From contig NZ_DS022299.1 in the NCBI RefSeq assembly GCF_000153825.1, forward strand, positions 124,001 to 188,000: a DNA stretch of 64,000 nt. The letters run 5' to 3'. Source of the DNA: Synechococcus sp. RS9916. GTDB lineage: Bacteria > Cyanobacteriota > Cyanobacteriia > PCC-6307 > Cyanobiaceae. The notes under the pieces were generated by a model. It saw nothing but the letters and a program-made list of their open reading frames with translations. It was not told where the DNA came from and did no database searches. The position numbers and the translations under genes are program-made. Of this stretch, positions 38,784 through 46,043 are shown one piece after another. Positions within the stretch are counted from its first letter, which is position 1; each line of letters starts with the position of its first letter.

Positions 38784-39268
38784 TCGTTCGTTTGCGGATA
38801 GTGCTCATAAACGGTTGTGTGGCTGTTTTTGTCAATGGCCAGCACTGCGTAGGGCTCCGGCGTGATGCCGTCATCGTCCATCCCTGGTGAGCCCATCGGC
38901 ATGCCAGGAGCTGTAAGGCCGCGAATGGAGAGATGTTCTGTTAGTAGGCGGCGAATGGCGGCGGCTGGCACATGCCCTTCGATGACGTAGCCCTCCACCA
39001 GGGCGGTGTGGCAAGACTCCAGCTCCGGGATGATTCCGTTGGAGGATTTCACTGCGTCCAGGTTGTTGCTCACTACATCAGTGATGACAAAACCAGCAGC
39101 GCTGAGGTGGTTCTCCCAGGAGGTGCAGCAGTCGCAGCTGGCGGAGCGATGCACCACCACCTTGGGGTTGGTTTGTGCCTGCGCACTGGCCGCAGCAACC
39201 AGCAGCACCAGCAGGCTGCTGAGCAGATAGCCGGTCATGCGCAGGAGCAGGGATTGCAGCGAAGTCAT
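38780..39268 (-). CDS. DUF411 family metal-binding-like protein
   Basis: A 162-residue secreted protein with a signal peptide (MTGYLLSSLLVLLVAAASAQA). The DUF411 signature is complete: VVVHRSASCDCCTSWENHLSAAGFVITDV, with CxCC, then SCHTALVEGYVIEGHVPAAAIRRLL and APGMPMGSPGM. DUF411 proteins accompany copper resistance and are thought to bind metal through the Cys cluster. Here no Cu genes flank it. Start at 39268 or a few codons later. Confidence 0.87.
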   Translation of the reverse strand: MTSLQSLLLRMTGYLLSSLLVLLVAAASAQAQTNPKVVVHRSASCDCCTSWENHLSAAGFVITDVVSNNLDAVKSSNGIIPELESCHTALVEGYVIEGHVPAAAIRRLLTEHLSIRGLTAPGMPMGSPGMDDDGITPEPYAVLAIDKNSHTTVYEHYPQTNE

Positions 39269-39348
39269 GCAGCCGCTTGGGGAGTGAAAATGCTGATGTG
39301 AGCACCCATGCATCCTGGCTAGGGAATGGGGCAGATGCCGCTGGACCC

Positions 39349-39474
39349 ATGGTCACACGCACCCCCACACTTCATGAGATTGATCAGCACAGTATTGGCT
39401 TGATGTTGATCTGGTCATTCATCGTCCTGACCCTGGTGGTCACTGCATTTCCATTGATCGCTGTGTTCAGCTAA
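39349..39474 (+). CDS. 41-residue single-helix membrane protein
   Basis: MVTRTPTLHEIDQHSIGLML, then IWSFIVLTLVVTAFPLIAVFS. A short polar N-terminus and one membrane helix. A plausible small photosynthetic or regulatory membrane peptide. Not recognised. Confidence 0.5.
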   Translation: MVTRTPTLHEIDQHSIGLMLIWSFIVLTLVVTAFPLIAVFS

Positions 39475-39512
39475 ATTCAGAGGGATTTGGAAGGAGTTAG
39501 GTACAACAACGT

Positions 39513-39532
39513 GGGTACTTTGTTCTTCGCAA
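39513..39532 (+). promoter_or_regulatory. Shared upstream element (copy 1)
   Basis: GGGTACTTTGTTCTTCGCAA ends 64 bases before the start of the twin-CX3C protein at 39597. The same 20 bases with one change occur at 45047-45066, 65 bases before the paralogous start. Conserved position and sequence while the surroundings differ: promoter, operator or leader element. Confidence 0.6.
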
Positions 39533-39596
39533 TCTGAGGAGGATTTCTCCCGCATTCGTTTTAGTGTCATCGCACTGTGACGGGTGGAGTTCTCTG

Positions 39597-39761
39597 ATGG
39601 CGACCCTGGCTCTGGCGAGTGTGACTAATCCTGCTCTTGAGGAACGCGATGCGATCGAGTCGTATTTCGAATGCATCACCAGTTGTGATTTGAATGACGG
39701 TGTTTGTGTGGAGCACTGCGTGGTGGTGCATCTGCGTGCGGAGCCTGACGACGACGGATGA
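39597..39761 (+). CDS. Small twin-CX3C protein, copy 1
   Basis: A 54-residue protein: MATLALASVTNPALEERDAI, then ESYFECITSCDLNDGVCVEH, then CVVVHLRAEPDDDG. Four Cys in the pattern C-x3-C-x6-C-x3-C, which could form two disulfides or hold a metal. It ends in an acidic tail. Paralogue at 45132-45296 shares DAIESYFECITSCD. An exciting but unassigned family; function unknown. Confidence 0.68.
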   Translation: MATLALASVTNPALEERDAIESYFECITSCDLNDGVCVEHCVVVHLRAEPDDDG

Positions 39762-39857
39762 CGGACGTTGTTGCCGTAGCGGCCCCTGATCGCTGAGTAA
39801 CCCCACTGGGGTGGAATGCTCCTGTCAGAGATGACTGGGCGCCCTAAAGTGATCTCA

Positions 39858-40145
39858 ATGAGAGAGGTGCTGATGACTCTTCTTCTCGTGTTCAACCTGC
39901 TGCTGGTTGCAGTGATCCTCACCGACTATGTGGTGCGGCAGGTGCTGGAGCGTGTCGGGGACTGGCGCCGGGTGCAGAAGATGCTCTCCGGTCACCCTGA
40001 GATGAAAGGGGTCCACCCTGACCAGGATGGCTTGGTGGTCTTTGATATCGACGAAGACCTCGGGTCCTTCATCCTCGATAACGAGGACCCTGGAGAAAAC
40101 CGACCTTTTCGCGTGGTGGTGCCCGACTTCGACGACGAAGACTGA
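39858..40145 (+). CDS. Membrane-anchored acidic protein
   Basis: A 95-residue protein (from 39858): a membrane helix (LMTLLLVFNLLLVAVILTDYVV), a basic stretch (RQVLERVGDWRRVQKMLSG) and a very acidic C-terminus (FDIDEDLGSFILDNEDP, VVVPDFDDED). A longer start (39816) is possible. The length and layout suggest a small conserved membrane protein; function unknown. Confidence 0.6.
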   Translation: MREVLMTLLLVFNLLLVAVILTDYVVRQVLERVGDWRRVQKMLSGHPEMKGVHPDQDGLVVFDIDEDLGSFILDNEDPGENRPFRVVVPDFDDED

Positions 40146-40153
40146 CGCTCGGC

Positions 40154-40975
40154 TCAGGTCACTGGGTCAGGCAAGTGCAGGGTCCCGCGCAGAAAGGGCA
40201 CGACCCGGCCGCTGATGAGCACCCGCGTGCCATGCATCTGGCAGTGCAACGTTCCTCCCCGTGCCGACAGTTGGCGCGCATGCAGCGACTGCTTCCCCAA
40301 ACGCTGGACCCAGTAAGGCACCAGGCTGCAGTGGGCGGAGCCAGTGACCGGATCCTCCGGGATGCCGATTTTGGGTGCGAAAAAGCGGCTCACCAGATCC
40401 ACGTGTTCACCTGGCGCGGTCACGATCACCCCCCGGCCATCCAGCTGTTCCAGGGCCTGAAGGTCGGGTCTGAGGGCGCGGATCTCCGCCTCGCTGGCCA
40501 ACACCGCCATCCAGTCGGCACCGCGATAACAGCTTTCAGGTACGCGTCCTAGACCTTGGATCAGGGCGTCGGGTGCGGTGCAGGGTTCGCTGTGCTGCAC
40601 CGGGAAGTCCAGCGTCAGCAGTGGGCTGTTGTTCAGTGACGCGTTGTCTGGTGACCCGTTCCGCATCACTTGCAAGGCACCACTGTGGGTGTCGAAGTGG
40701 AGGGCTTTGCGCTCCGGAGCCAGGCCAAACATCACCTGGGCGGCGGCCAGGGTGGCGTGTCCGCAGAGATCCACTTCGCATCGGGGCGTGAACCAGCGCA
40801 GATCGTGGCGCTCCGTTCCGCATCTCACAAACGCCGTTTCCGAGAGATTCAGCTCAGCGGCGATGGCCTGCAGCAGGGCATCGGGAAGCCACTGGTCGAG
40901 GACGCAAACGGCGGCCGGGTTGCCTGTGAAAGGTCCCTCCGCGAAGGCGGCCAGTTGTTCGATCGGAATCTGCAT
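40154..40975 (-). CDS. PhzF-family isomerase-like protein
   Basis: A 273-residue protein with the PhzF signatures: QLAAFAEGPFTGNPAAVCVL, ELNLSETAFVRC (catalytic Glu), RWFTPRCEVDLCGHATLAAA and EDPVTGSAHC. PhzF proteins are diaminopimelate-epimerase-fold enzymes that isomerise small dihydroaromatic acids; most cyanobacterial members have unknown substrates. The fold is complete with normal length. It ends 8 bases after the convergent gene. Confidence 0.9.
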   Translation of the reverse strand: MQIPIEQLAAFAEGPFTGNPAAVCVLDQWLPDALLQAIAAELNLSETAFVRCGTERHDLRWFTPRCEVDLCGHATLAAAQVMFGLAPERKALHFDTHSGALQVMRNGSPDNASLNNSPLLTLDFPVQHSEPCTAPDALIQGLGRVPESCYRGADWMAVLASEAEIRALRPDLQALEQLDGRGVIVTAPGEHVDLVSRFFAPKIGIPEDPVTGSAHCSLVPYWVQRLGKQSLHARQLSARGGTLHCQMHGTRVLISGRVVPFLRGTLHLPDPVT

Positions 40976-41037
40976 GGGCTGTGCCTGCCGCAGGCCGACG
41001 GAGATGCAGTTGAATCATCTCCTGCGATCAGGAGGCG

Positions 41038-41265
41038 ATGGAGACGACACCGCTGCAGCGTTTTCTCGATCACCTCAGCCGCGACCCGGTGCTCCAGGTG
41101 AAGGTGCAGGCCGCCGTCACAGCCGATGAGGTGGCCTTGCTGGCCCAGGAGCTCGGCTACGCCGTCTCGGGCAGTGATCTGCTGCGCTCGTCTGGCGACG
41201 CCGTGAAGGGTGTGCGCGTCACTCGCGTGGATCACCCCGGTGAATATCCCGGTCGTTACTACTGA
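41038..41265 (+). CDS. Nif11-like small protein, copy 1
   Basis: A 75-residue protein: METTPLQRFLDHLSRDPVLQ, VKVQAAVTADEVALLAQELGYAVSGSDLLR, ending GVRVTRVDHPGEYPGRYY. The first 55 residues match the Nif11 domain (LxxFLxxxxxDxxLxxxVxxAxTxDEVxxLAxELGYxxSxxDLL), which serves as a RiPP leader in other cyanobacterial peptides. There is no double-Gly cleavage site; the tail shares PGEY with copy 2 (42748). A good Shine-Dalgarno (AGGAGG) precedes it. Confidence 0.8.
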   Translation: METTPLQRFLDHLSRDPVLQVKVQAAVTADEVALLAQELGYAVSGSDLLRSSGDAVKGVRVTRVDHPGEYPGRYY

Positions 41266-41283
41266 CGGCTCCTTGATGCCAAC

Positions 41284-41309
41284 AAAAAACCCCACCGCAG
41301 GTGAGGTTT
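41284..41309 (+). terminator. Hairpin terminator
   Basis: AAACCCCACC-GCA-GGTGAGGTTT, followed by GTGTTTG and preceded by six A. It closes the Nif11-like gene on the plus strand, perhaps in both directions. The 41310-41642 stretch after it holds no gene or feature I can support. Confidence 0.7.
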
Positions 41310-41642
41310 GTGTTTGAAGTGTTCTGCCGGGGGATGGATCAGCCTCACAACACCACAGACCGCCCTGCCTTCCCCTTCAAGGGTTTTGTATGGCTTTCAG
41401 CTCAGCAACAGGGCTGAGCATCAGGCTCCCCGGCGTGGATTATTGAAGCGAAGTCTGGCGGTTTGGCCATTCACTGGCTTGTGATCGATTGCGTGTCATG
41501 GCGAGGTGGTGTGGATGGTGATGGCGTTGAGGGGCTGTTCCCTTCGATGCATTCACCATCGCTCTTCAGCCGGGGGCGGGTGATGACGGCTGGCAGGATC
41601 GCCGGTGATCTTGCTCACCAGAAGACGGACCCGTGTCAAAAG

Positions 41643-42109
41643 AGGAGGCCGCCCCTCCCGGATGGAAGAGACGGCCTAAATCGCTCGTTTGTTCATAACG
41701 ACCAACCTGAATTCAGTGTTGCCGTGGAAGTGGTTCCTCAAGCAATGGGACTGAATGAATGTGGTCGAAGCAACTGGCTGTGGCGCCTGGGGCCAGGTTC
41801 TTAAGGGGGAGGGCGGTGAAACTCCTTAGGGCACCTCGGACGGTGCAGATGGAGTGCCGATCGACGTGGCGAAACCTGATTCAGTGCCTGCCGAAGGGCT
41901 GTCCCTCTCGAATGCGTGAAGACTGTTGGAGCAGGGGCCAGAAAGTCAGCGTGCTTCTTAGCTCTGCTCGGGTGGAGCGTCGGCCGTCATTGGCGCCTCC
42001 GATCTCGTTGACATCAGTGTTGATCCAACGCTGTCAAAGGGCAATCGGTGCAATGGCGCATTGCACCGATGACGCAGCACCGCCGATCATGGAAGAGGCG
42101 TGCCTGATG
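41643..42109. repeat. Repeat family A, copy 3 (diverged)
   Basis: It starts with the same hairpin (GGCCGCCCCTCC-CGGAT-GGAAGAGACGGCC, loop region 41657). It keeps CTGTTGGAGCAGGGGCCAGA at 41924-41943 and GCGCCTCCGATCTCG, and ends GAGGCGTGCCTGATG. GAGCA/TGCTC pairing of the second stem is maintained. It adds an 11-bp perfect hairpin (ATCGGTGCAAT-GGCGC-ATTGCACCGAT, 42044-42070). It ends 6 bases from the doxX stop. Diverged sequence with retained hairpins argues for an RNA element. Confidence 0.75.
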
Positions 42110-42115
42110 CCTGAA

Positions 42116-42604
42116 TCAGTTCTGAAATTCCGCCGCATTGGGCGTCAGCAGGGCATCAAGTTTCTCGGCCTGGGCGCGTGCACTAGGAGCGATTTTGCGC
42201 ACCAGCAGTTCATCCAAGGAGAAACGACCTGGTCCTGCGGCCAGCACCATCGCTGCAGCAGCGAAGTACAGACCCAGCAGTTCGAGCAGATAGATGTTGA
42301 AGCCGTTCACCACGATGGCGTGATAGATCGCCACGCTGATGGTTCCCGCAATCGCCAGGGCCCCAAAACGGGTCAGCAGTCCGGTGATCAGCAACCAGCT
42401 GCCGATGATCTCTGAAAAGGCAGCCAGATAAGACAGGGTGATGGGGAAGGGCAGGTGCAGTGGGCGCACGAAAGCTGCCGCGAAGTTTTCGATGTTGGCG
42501 AGCTTTTCGTAGCCGTGATGAATCAACAGCACACCGGTAAAAACCCGCAGAATCAACAACCCGAAGTCCGTGAGGAATGGGCGGGTAAGAACGGAACGCA
42601 GCAC
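42116..42604 (-). CDS. DoxX-family membrane protein
   Basis: A 162-residue protein (from a GTG at 42604; a TTG at 42706 extends it). Four membrane helices: FLTDFGLLILRVFTGVLLIHHGYEKLAN, LPFPITLSYLAAFSEIIGSWLLITGLLTRFGALAIAGTISVAIY and LLELLGLYFAAAAMVLAAGPGRFSLDELL. GPGRFSLDxL is the DoxX C-terminal motif and RxxxGxxxxxHGxxKL the N-terminal one. The family supplies small quinol-oxidase-like or stress functions. It is divergent from the Nif11-like gene. Confidence 0.82.
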   Translation of the reverse strand: MLRSVLTRPFLTDFGLLILRVFTGVLLIHHGYEKLANIENFAAAFVRPLHLPFPITLSYLAAFSEIIGSWLLITGLLTRFGALAIAGTISVAIYHAIVVNGFNIYLLELLGLYFAAAAMVLAAGPGRFSLDELLVRKIAPSARAQAEKLDALLTPNAAEFQN

Positions 42605-42747
42605 GTTCGAGAGGACAGCTTCGAGAAAGTTAACGATTTCCTTGGCGCTGTCGTGAGCGCTGCGGTCAGCGCTCGCCCACCGACCGACCTCAGCCGCCTT
42701 CGTCAATGATGGGTGGCTCCCTGAACAGCTCAGCTGCTTGTCGTGCC

Positions 42748-42963
42748 ATGGCCCTGGATCAGTTGAAGGCGTTCCTGGTGCGCATGCAAGACGATGAAGC
42801 CCTGAAGCAAACTGTGCTTTCGGCCTCCACGGCCGACGATGTGGCCAAGATCGCCGCAGGTCTTGGTTACGAGTTTTCGGGCGATGAATTGCTGCGCCTG
42901 TCGGGCAAGAAAGTGGGCCGGGTGACGGTGTCCAAGCAGGACACCCCCGGCGAATACAACTGA
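42748..42963 (+). CDS. Nif11-like small protein, copy 2
   Basis: A 71-residue protein: MALDQLKAFLVRMQDDEALK, QTVLSASTADDVAKIAAGLGYEFSGDELLR, ending VGRVTVSKQDTPGEYN. A complete Nif11 helical domain; the tail PGEYN resembles copy 1 (41038). No Gly-Gly site, so it is unlikely to be a cleaved RiPP precursor of the usual kind. A longer frame starts at 42706 but the Nif11 domain begins here. Confidence 0.8.
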   Translation: MALDQLKAFLVRMQDDEALKQTVLSASTADDVAKIAAGLGYEFSGDELLRLSGKKVGRVTVSKQDTPGEYN

Positions 42964-42985
42964 TTCGGTTGCGTGGACGGCTGCC

Positions 42986-43285
42986 TCAATCGACGCCCAT
43001 TGAGAGATAGGTCTCGTCAACATCCACCATCTCGGCTTCGTCGTGGTGGCATCCACAGCCATAGAGCAGGTGGAGAATGCGTCCCACCTCAAGATCCCGA
43101 TCCGCCACGTCCTGCCAGAGGCGTCGGCTCAACTCCATGTCGGCCAGTTCGAACTGGGCCCGCACCAGCTCGCGGGTGATGGCGAAATAGCTCTGGCGGT
43201 CATTGCGGGCCCTGCATTCCTCGGCGGCGCTCACCGACATCAGCAGCGGCGTGGTTTTGAGGAAGGCGTTCGCGAGGTTGGGCAT
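42986..43285 (-). CDS. Helical protein paralogous to the C-terminus of the DUF4278 fusion
   Basis: A 99-residue protein: CRARNDRQSYFAITRELVRA, ELADMELSRRLWQDVADRDL, EVGRILHLLYGCGCHHDEAE. The same helical domain makes up the C-terminal half of the protein at 37914-38345 (NDRQAYLAVARDL, AKRLWEEVGDRGMDVDRITHLLYGC). The His/Cys/Glu cluster (YGCGCHHDEAE) could bind metal. Convergent with the Nif11-like gene. No named family known to me. Confidence 0.68.
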   Translation of the reverse strand: MPNLANAFLKTTPLLMSVSAAEECRARNDRQSYFAITRELVRAQFELADMELSRRLWQDVADRDLEVGRILHLLYGCGCHHDEAEMVDVDETYLSMGVD

Positions 43286-43416
43286 GACACCTCCAAAGCA
43301 TTGCCCACACTTTCAGCGCTTTGCTCGCCTCTGCCTACCCGTGCAGTTGCTTATTGCCTTTTGAGCAGGGGTCGGTGGAAAGTGATTTCGGCTTGTCTCA
43401 AGTCAGCGGTGGGCAT

Positions 43417-43773
43417 TCAACGCAGTGCCGTGACACTGCCGTCTGGGGCGCGCTGGGTGAGCTCCACCACCGGAGGGAAGGCCAGGAAGGCCAGACAGGT
43501 GAGGATTTCATCAAGCCCTTCGTCATCCAACGGCTGACGGTTCGTTTCTCCAGCGATCGAAAGCCAGGCCAGCAGCGTGGAGCCGTCGCTATGCACCACC
43601 TGGGTCATCACCCCATTGGCGTGGTCGCGTTCTTCCATGCCATGGCGATCTTCGAGGATGGCCAACACGCGCTCCAGCAGCTGCTGTCGGTTGAGGGTGT
43701 CGTTTGACAGCAGTTCAACGAAAAGGTCGGCGCCGTCGGCTTCAAAACGAACGCCGTAGCTGTGGGTGGTCAT
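43417..43773 (-). CDS. Small conserved-looking protein
   Basis: A 118-residue protein: MTTHSYGVRFEADGADLFVE, LLSNDTLNRQQLLERVLAILEDRHG, TQVVHSDGSTLLAWLSIAGETN, PPVVELTQRAPDGSVTAL. An alpha/beta pattern typical of a soluble regulator-sized protein. The long upstream frame overlaps sodC and is not credible. It follows sodC in the same direction by 16 bases, so likely one operon. Confidence 0.6.
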   Translation of the reverse strand: MTTHSYGVRFEADGADLFVELLSNDTLNRQQLLERVLAILEDRHGMEERDHANGVMTQVVHSDGSTLLAWLSIAGETNRQPLDDEGLDEILTCLAFLAFPPVVELTQRAPDGSVTALR

Positions 43774-43789
43774 GGAGTTCTGCAAACGA

Positions 43790-44323
43790 TTAGCGGCCCA
43801 CCACCCCGCAGGCGATTCGGGCACCGCCGCCACCAAGGGCGGGGGTATCGCTGTAGGTGTCCCCGCCGGCATGGACGACGAGAGCCTTGCCGCGTAAATC
43901 GGCAGTGCTGAGTCGCGGGGCGACAACGCTGGTGGGAGTGGTGCCGTCGTCGTTCACCACCAAACGGCTGAGGTCCCCGCGGTGACCATTGCCGAACGGA
44001 CCGAGGTGTTCGCCGGTCTCATCAGGATCCCAATGCCCTCCTGCAGCCAGCCCGGCCACCATGGCGCCATCCGCATTGGCTGCGCTGTCGCAGCTGCCGT
44101 TGGCGTGCAGGTGGAAACCGTGTTCACCGGGGGTGAGGCCGCTGAGGCTCGGAATGATCTCCAGGCCTTGATCGCTGTCGCGGGCAGACACCCTGCCGAT
44201 CGACTCGCCGACCCCATCGGCGCTGATGCGGTGCAATGTCACCTCCACGGCAGCGGCTTTGGCGATCCCAGGCCAGATCAGAACGGCCGACACCACAAGC
44301 ATCAGTGCGATCAGGCGGCGCAT
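43790..44323 (-). CDS. sodC: Cu/Zn superoxide dismutase, secreted
   Basis: A 177-residue protein with a signal peptide (MRRLIALMLVVSAVLIWPGIAKA). SOD signature: GEHGFHLHANGSCD (Cu-binding HxH), GGHWDPDETGEHLGPFGNGHRGDL (Zn and Cu ligands), ALVVHAGGDTYSD (Cu His), GGGGARIACGVV (disulfide Cys and the electrostatic Arg). Complete active site and normal length, so it should remove superoxide in the periplasm. The start at 44323 is chosen for the ideal signal peptide. Confidence 0.93.
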   Translation of the reverse strand: MRRLIALMLVVSAVLIWPGIAKAAAVEVTLHRISADGVGESIGRVSARDSDQGLEIIPSLSGLTPGEHGFHLHANGSCDSAANADGAMVAGLAAGGHWDPDETGEHLGPFGNGHRGDLSRLVVNDDGTTPTSVVAPRLSTADLRGKALVVHAGGDTYSDTPALGGGGARIACGVVGR

Positions 44324-44522
44324 GGAGGTGCTGCAGAACGCCACCATTCTGCGCCAATTTCTGGTGTTCAGAGGCTCATGCGGGTGTGAAGGGTTTCTTT
44401 CTGTTTGCACTCTTCCGCTTGTGGGTGTGTGCGTTTTGATTCGCCCACAGGGAACCGTTTCTGTCGTGGCGGCCACAGTGATGGGATCCCGCTCTGCCTA
44501 TCAGAGGTCAAAGGAGGGATGC

Positions 44523-44822
44523 ATGCTCACCACCACCACGCGACTCAAGTTGCAGGAAATTCTCGGGCGCGTTGCCCGCAGCGAACCGGTCAGCCTCCAG
44601 GAGCGGGTTCTGCTCCAAAAATACGCCGACCGTGATCGCACCGTTAGCAGCTGGGTGCATCGCGCTGAGCGGTTGCGTCAACGCGGCTGCGCGGCGCCTG
44701 GGTTGGATGGTCTTCTCGATGATCTCGACCTTGGTAGCAACGATGCCGGTGATCGCCATCGCCCTGGGGATGATCTGGGTGACTGGTTTGGCGGCGCTTC
44801 CCCCTGGCTGCGCCGTGACTGA
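44523..44822 (+). CDS. Small conserved-looking protein
   Basis: A 99-residue protein with a strong Shine-Dalgarno (AAAGGAGGGAT) just upstream. It reads MLTTTTRLKLQEILGRVARS, EPVSLQERVLLQKYADRDRTVSSWVHRAERL, ending DLGDWFGGASPWLRRD. Helical and charged with a Trp-rich tail. It overlaps the next gene by 8 bases (GTG inside the stop). The frame past residue 60 also reads as another frame of the following gene, but the tail looks protein-like. Confidence 0.65.
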   Translation: MLTTTTRLKLQEILGRVARSEPVSLQERVLLQKYADRDRTVSSWVHRAERLRQRGCAAPGLDGLLDDLDLGSNDAGDRHRPGDDLGDWFGGASPWLRRD

Positions 44823-44991
44823 AGCCGGGCCCTTTCCCGAAAGGGGCGGTCGCCTGGTGGTGATCAATGGTCGCCTGTATCGGCGTGTGGAGCTGTCGGG
44901 TTTGCCCGCGCGTCGCTGGCGTCTGGAGGCTTTGGAGCTTTCTGAGGCCATCGCCTGGTTGATTCGTGAACAGCAGCCCCCTGCGGCTTGA
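44815..44991 (+). CDS. 58-residue hypothetical protein
   Basis: From a GTG overlapping the previous stop: MTEAGPFPERGGRLVVINGR, LYRRVELSGLPARRWRLEALELSEAIAWL, IREQQPPAA. A beta-then-helix pattern. The open frame extends back to 44572 with a hydrophobic stretch (MVFSMISTLVATMPVIAIAL), so a membrane-anchored form from 44707 is possible. Coupled to the gene at 44523. Confidence 0.52.
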   Translation: MTEAGPFPERGGRLVVINGRLYRRVELSGLPARRWRLEALELSEAIAWLIREQQPPAA

Positions 44992-45046
44992 GCTGTTGTG
45001 CTGTTCGCCAGGTCTGCTGAATGCAGGTCAATAGGTATTTACTGCT

Positions 45047-45066
45047 GGGTACTTTGTTCTTCTCAA
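45047..45066 (+). promoter_or_regulatory. Shared upstream element (copy 2)
   Basis: GGGTACTTTGTTCTTCTCAA ends 65 bases before the ATG at 45132. Identical to 39513-39532 except one base. Flanking bases differ, so the element rather than the whole region is conserved. Confidence 0.6.
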
Positions 45067-45131
45067 CCTCCATCAATCTGTCCCTTCAATTGCGATAGGT
45101 TCGCCTTATCGGTTCATGGAGGAGACAACGC

Positions 45132-45296
45132 ATGATGCAAGGAATGACGTCCTTGAATGGATCAGACCAGCGGGATCAGGTTGACGCGATTGAGTCCTAT
45201 TTCGAGTGCATCACCAGCTGCGATATCGATGATGGTGTGTGTGTGCAGCGCTGCGTGCTTGTGCATCTGAAGCAGGGAGATGATGGTGGTGGATGA
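45132..45296 (+). CDS. Small twin-CX3C protein, copy 2
   Basis: A 54-residue protein: MMQGMTSLNGSDQRDQVDAI, ESYFECITSCDIDDGVCVQR, CVLVHLKQGDDGGG. The same C-x3-C-x6-C-x3-C pattern as copy 1 (39597) and 18 identical residues around it; the N- and C-termini differ. It starts with ATG-ATG, with GGAGG 11 bases upstream. The next gene starts inside its last codons. Confidence 0.68.
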   Translation: MMQGMTSLNGSDQRDQVDAIESYFECITSCDIDDGVCVQRCVLVHLKQGDDGGG

Positions 45297-45498
45297 CGGT
45301 GAACGGGTTCAGGTTGAGGGTGTCTTGGTGCATCGCTTTTCGGGTCATGATGGACCGATCGATCGGCCTTGCACCGGTGCCCACTGCGTTTACTGCGCCG
45401 ATGTGTCGATTGCGCGCTCTTATCTGAGTTTCTGGAGGCGTTCGCCCGACCATCGCTGCCGCAGTCAGACTGCCCATCGTCCGGGACGGCGCCATTGA
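45283..45498 (+). CDS. Hypothetical protein overlapping the CX3C gene
   Basis: A 71-residue frame from an ATG inside the previous gene: MVVDDGERVQVEGVLVHRFS, GHDGPIDRPCTGAHCVYCADVSIARSYLSF, then a basic end (WRRSPDHRCRSQTAHRPGRRH). A CxxxxCxxC arrangement suggests metal. Overlaps the previous gene by 14 bases and the next by 4. Not recognised; may be a real overlapping gene or chance. Confidence 0.42.
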   Translation: MVVDDGERVQVEGVLVHRFSGHDGPIDRPCTGAHCVYCADVSIARSYLSFWRRSPDHRCRSQTAHRPGRRH

Positions 45499-45686
45499 CT
45501 GGATCTCAGCTCAACCATCGCATCGTGCGCGACGACGGTGTTGAGGACGCGATCACCCGTCTGCGATTTTCCAGCTACGACGAGGCCTATGACGAGCTGG
45601 AGCGTTTTTACGGAGACCTGTGCTGTTCCGATGATCGGATCGAGTATGCGATCCAAGAGATTGAGATGCCCGTTGGTGACGCCTGA
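45495..45686 (+). CDS. Small acidic protein
   Basis: A 63-residue frame from a TTG that overlaps the previous stop (TTGA): SQLNHRIVRDDGVEDAITRL, RFSSYDEAYDELERFYGDLC, CSDDRIEYAIQEIEMP. A beta-alpha-beta pattern with a Cys-Cys pair. The sequence looks like a conserved cyanobacterial small protein, but the start is uncertain (the frame is open to 45369). Confidence 0.52.
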   Translation: MTGSQLNHRIVRDDGVEDAITRLRFSSYDEAYDELERFYGDLCCSDDRIEYAIQEIEMPVGDA

Positions 45687-45752
45687 ACGTGTTGTTGCTG
45701 CAAAGGCTTAGGGGAAGTTCTTCTTCGCAGCAGATTCAGGCAATCGGTGGGG

Positions 45753-46043
45753 TCAAGCCGCGAGGCCGTCCATCCCCCAGAGCACATGGCTCACTTGATC
45801 AGCGTTGACCCACCTGATCTCGCCGTCGTCCACGTCTGCAATCTGGAAGCGGCTGTTCACCTTCGGGGCCCTGGCTTTCTCACAAAACACCACCTGCCCC
45901 ATCCACCAGTTTTTGCTTTCCTCCTGGCCAAGAGCTGCCGTGTCCTGGACCACCACATACTGACCAGGCCTCACGCTCAAGAACGCAGGTGGTGCCTGGT
46001 TTTTGATCGGGTCAGGGACGCCCGAGGGGTGCTGCTCGCCCAT
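45753..46043 (-). CDS. DUF3104 family protein, copy 1
   Basis: A 96-residue protein: PPAFLSVRPGQYVVVQDTAA, NWWMGQVVFCEKARAPKVNS, RFQIADVDDGEIRWVNADQV, ending SHVLWGMDGL. This is the DUF3104 family, a single domain found in marine Synechococcus and Prochlorococcus; function unknown. Paralogue at 58858-59148 with the same motifs. Possibly a beta-barrel (SH3-like) domain judging from the alternating strands. Confidence 0.83.
   Translation of the reverse strand: MGEQHPSGVPDPIKNQAPPAFLSVRPGQYVVVQDTAALGQEESKNWWMGQVVFCEKARAPKVNSRFQIADVDDGEIRWVNADQVSHVLWGMDGLAA

Noticed and set aside
41463-41804. Plus-strand frame of 113 codons
   Set aside because: It crosses the 5' hairpin of repeat A copy 3 and does not resemble a protein.
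44226-44522. Upstream extension of the 44523 gene
   Set aside because: Part of it is antisense to sodC, and a strong Shine-Dalgarno just before 44523 fixes the start.
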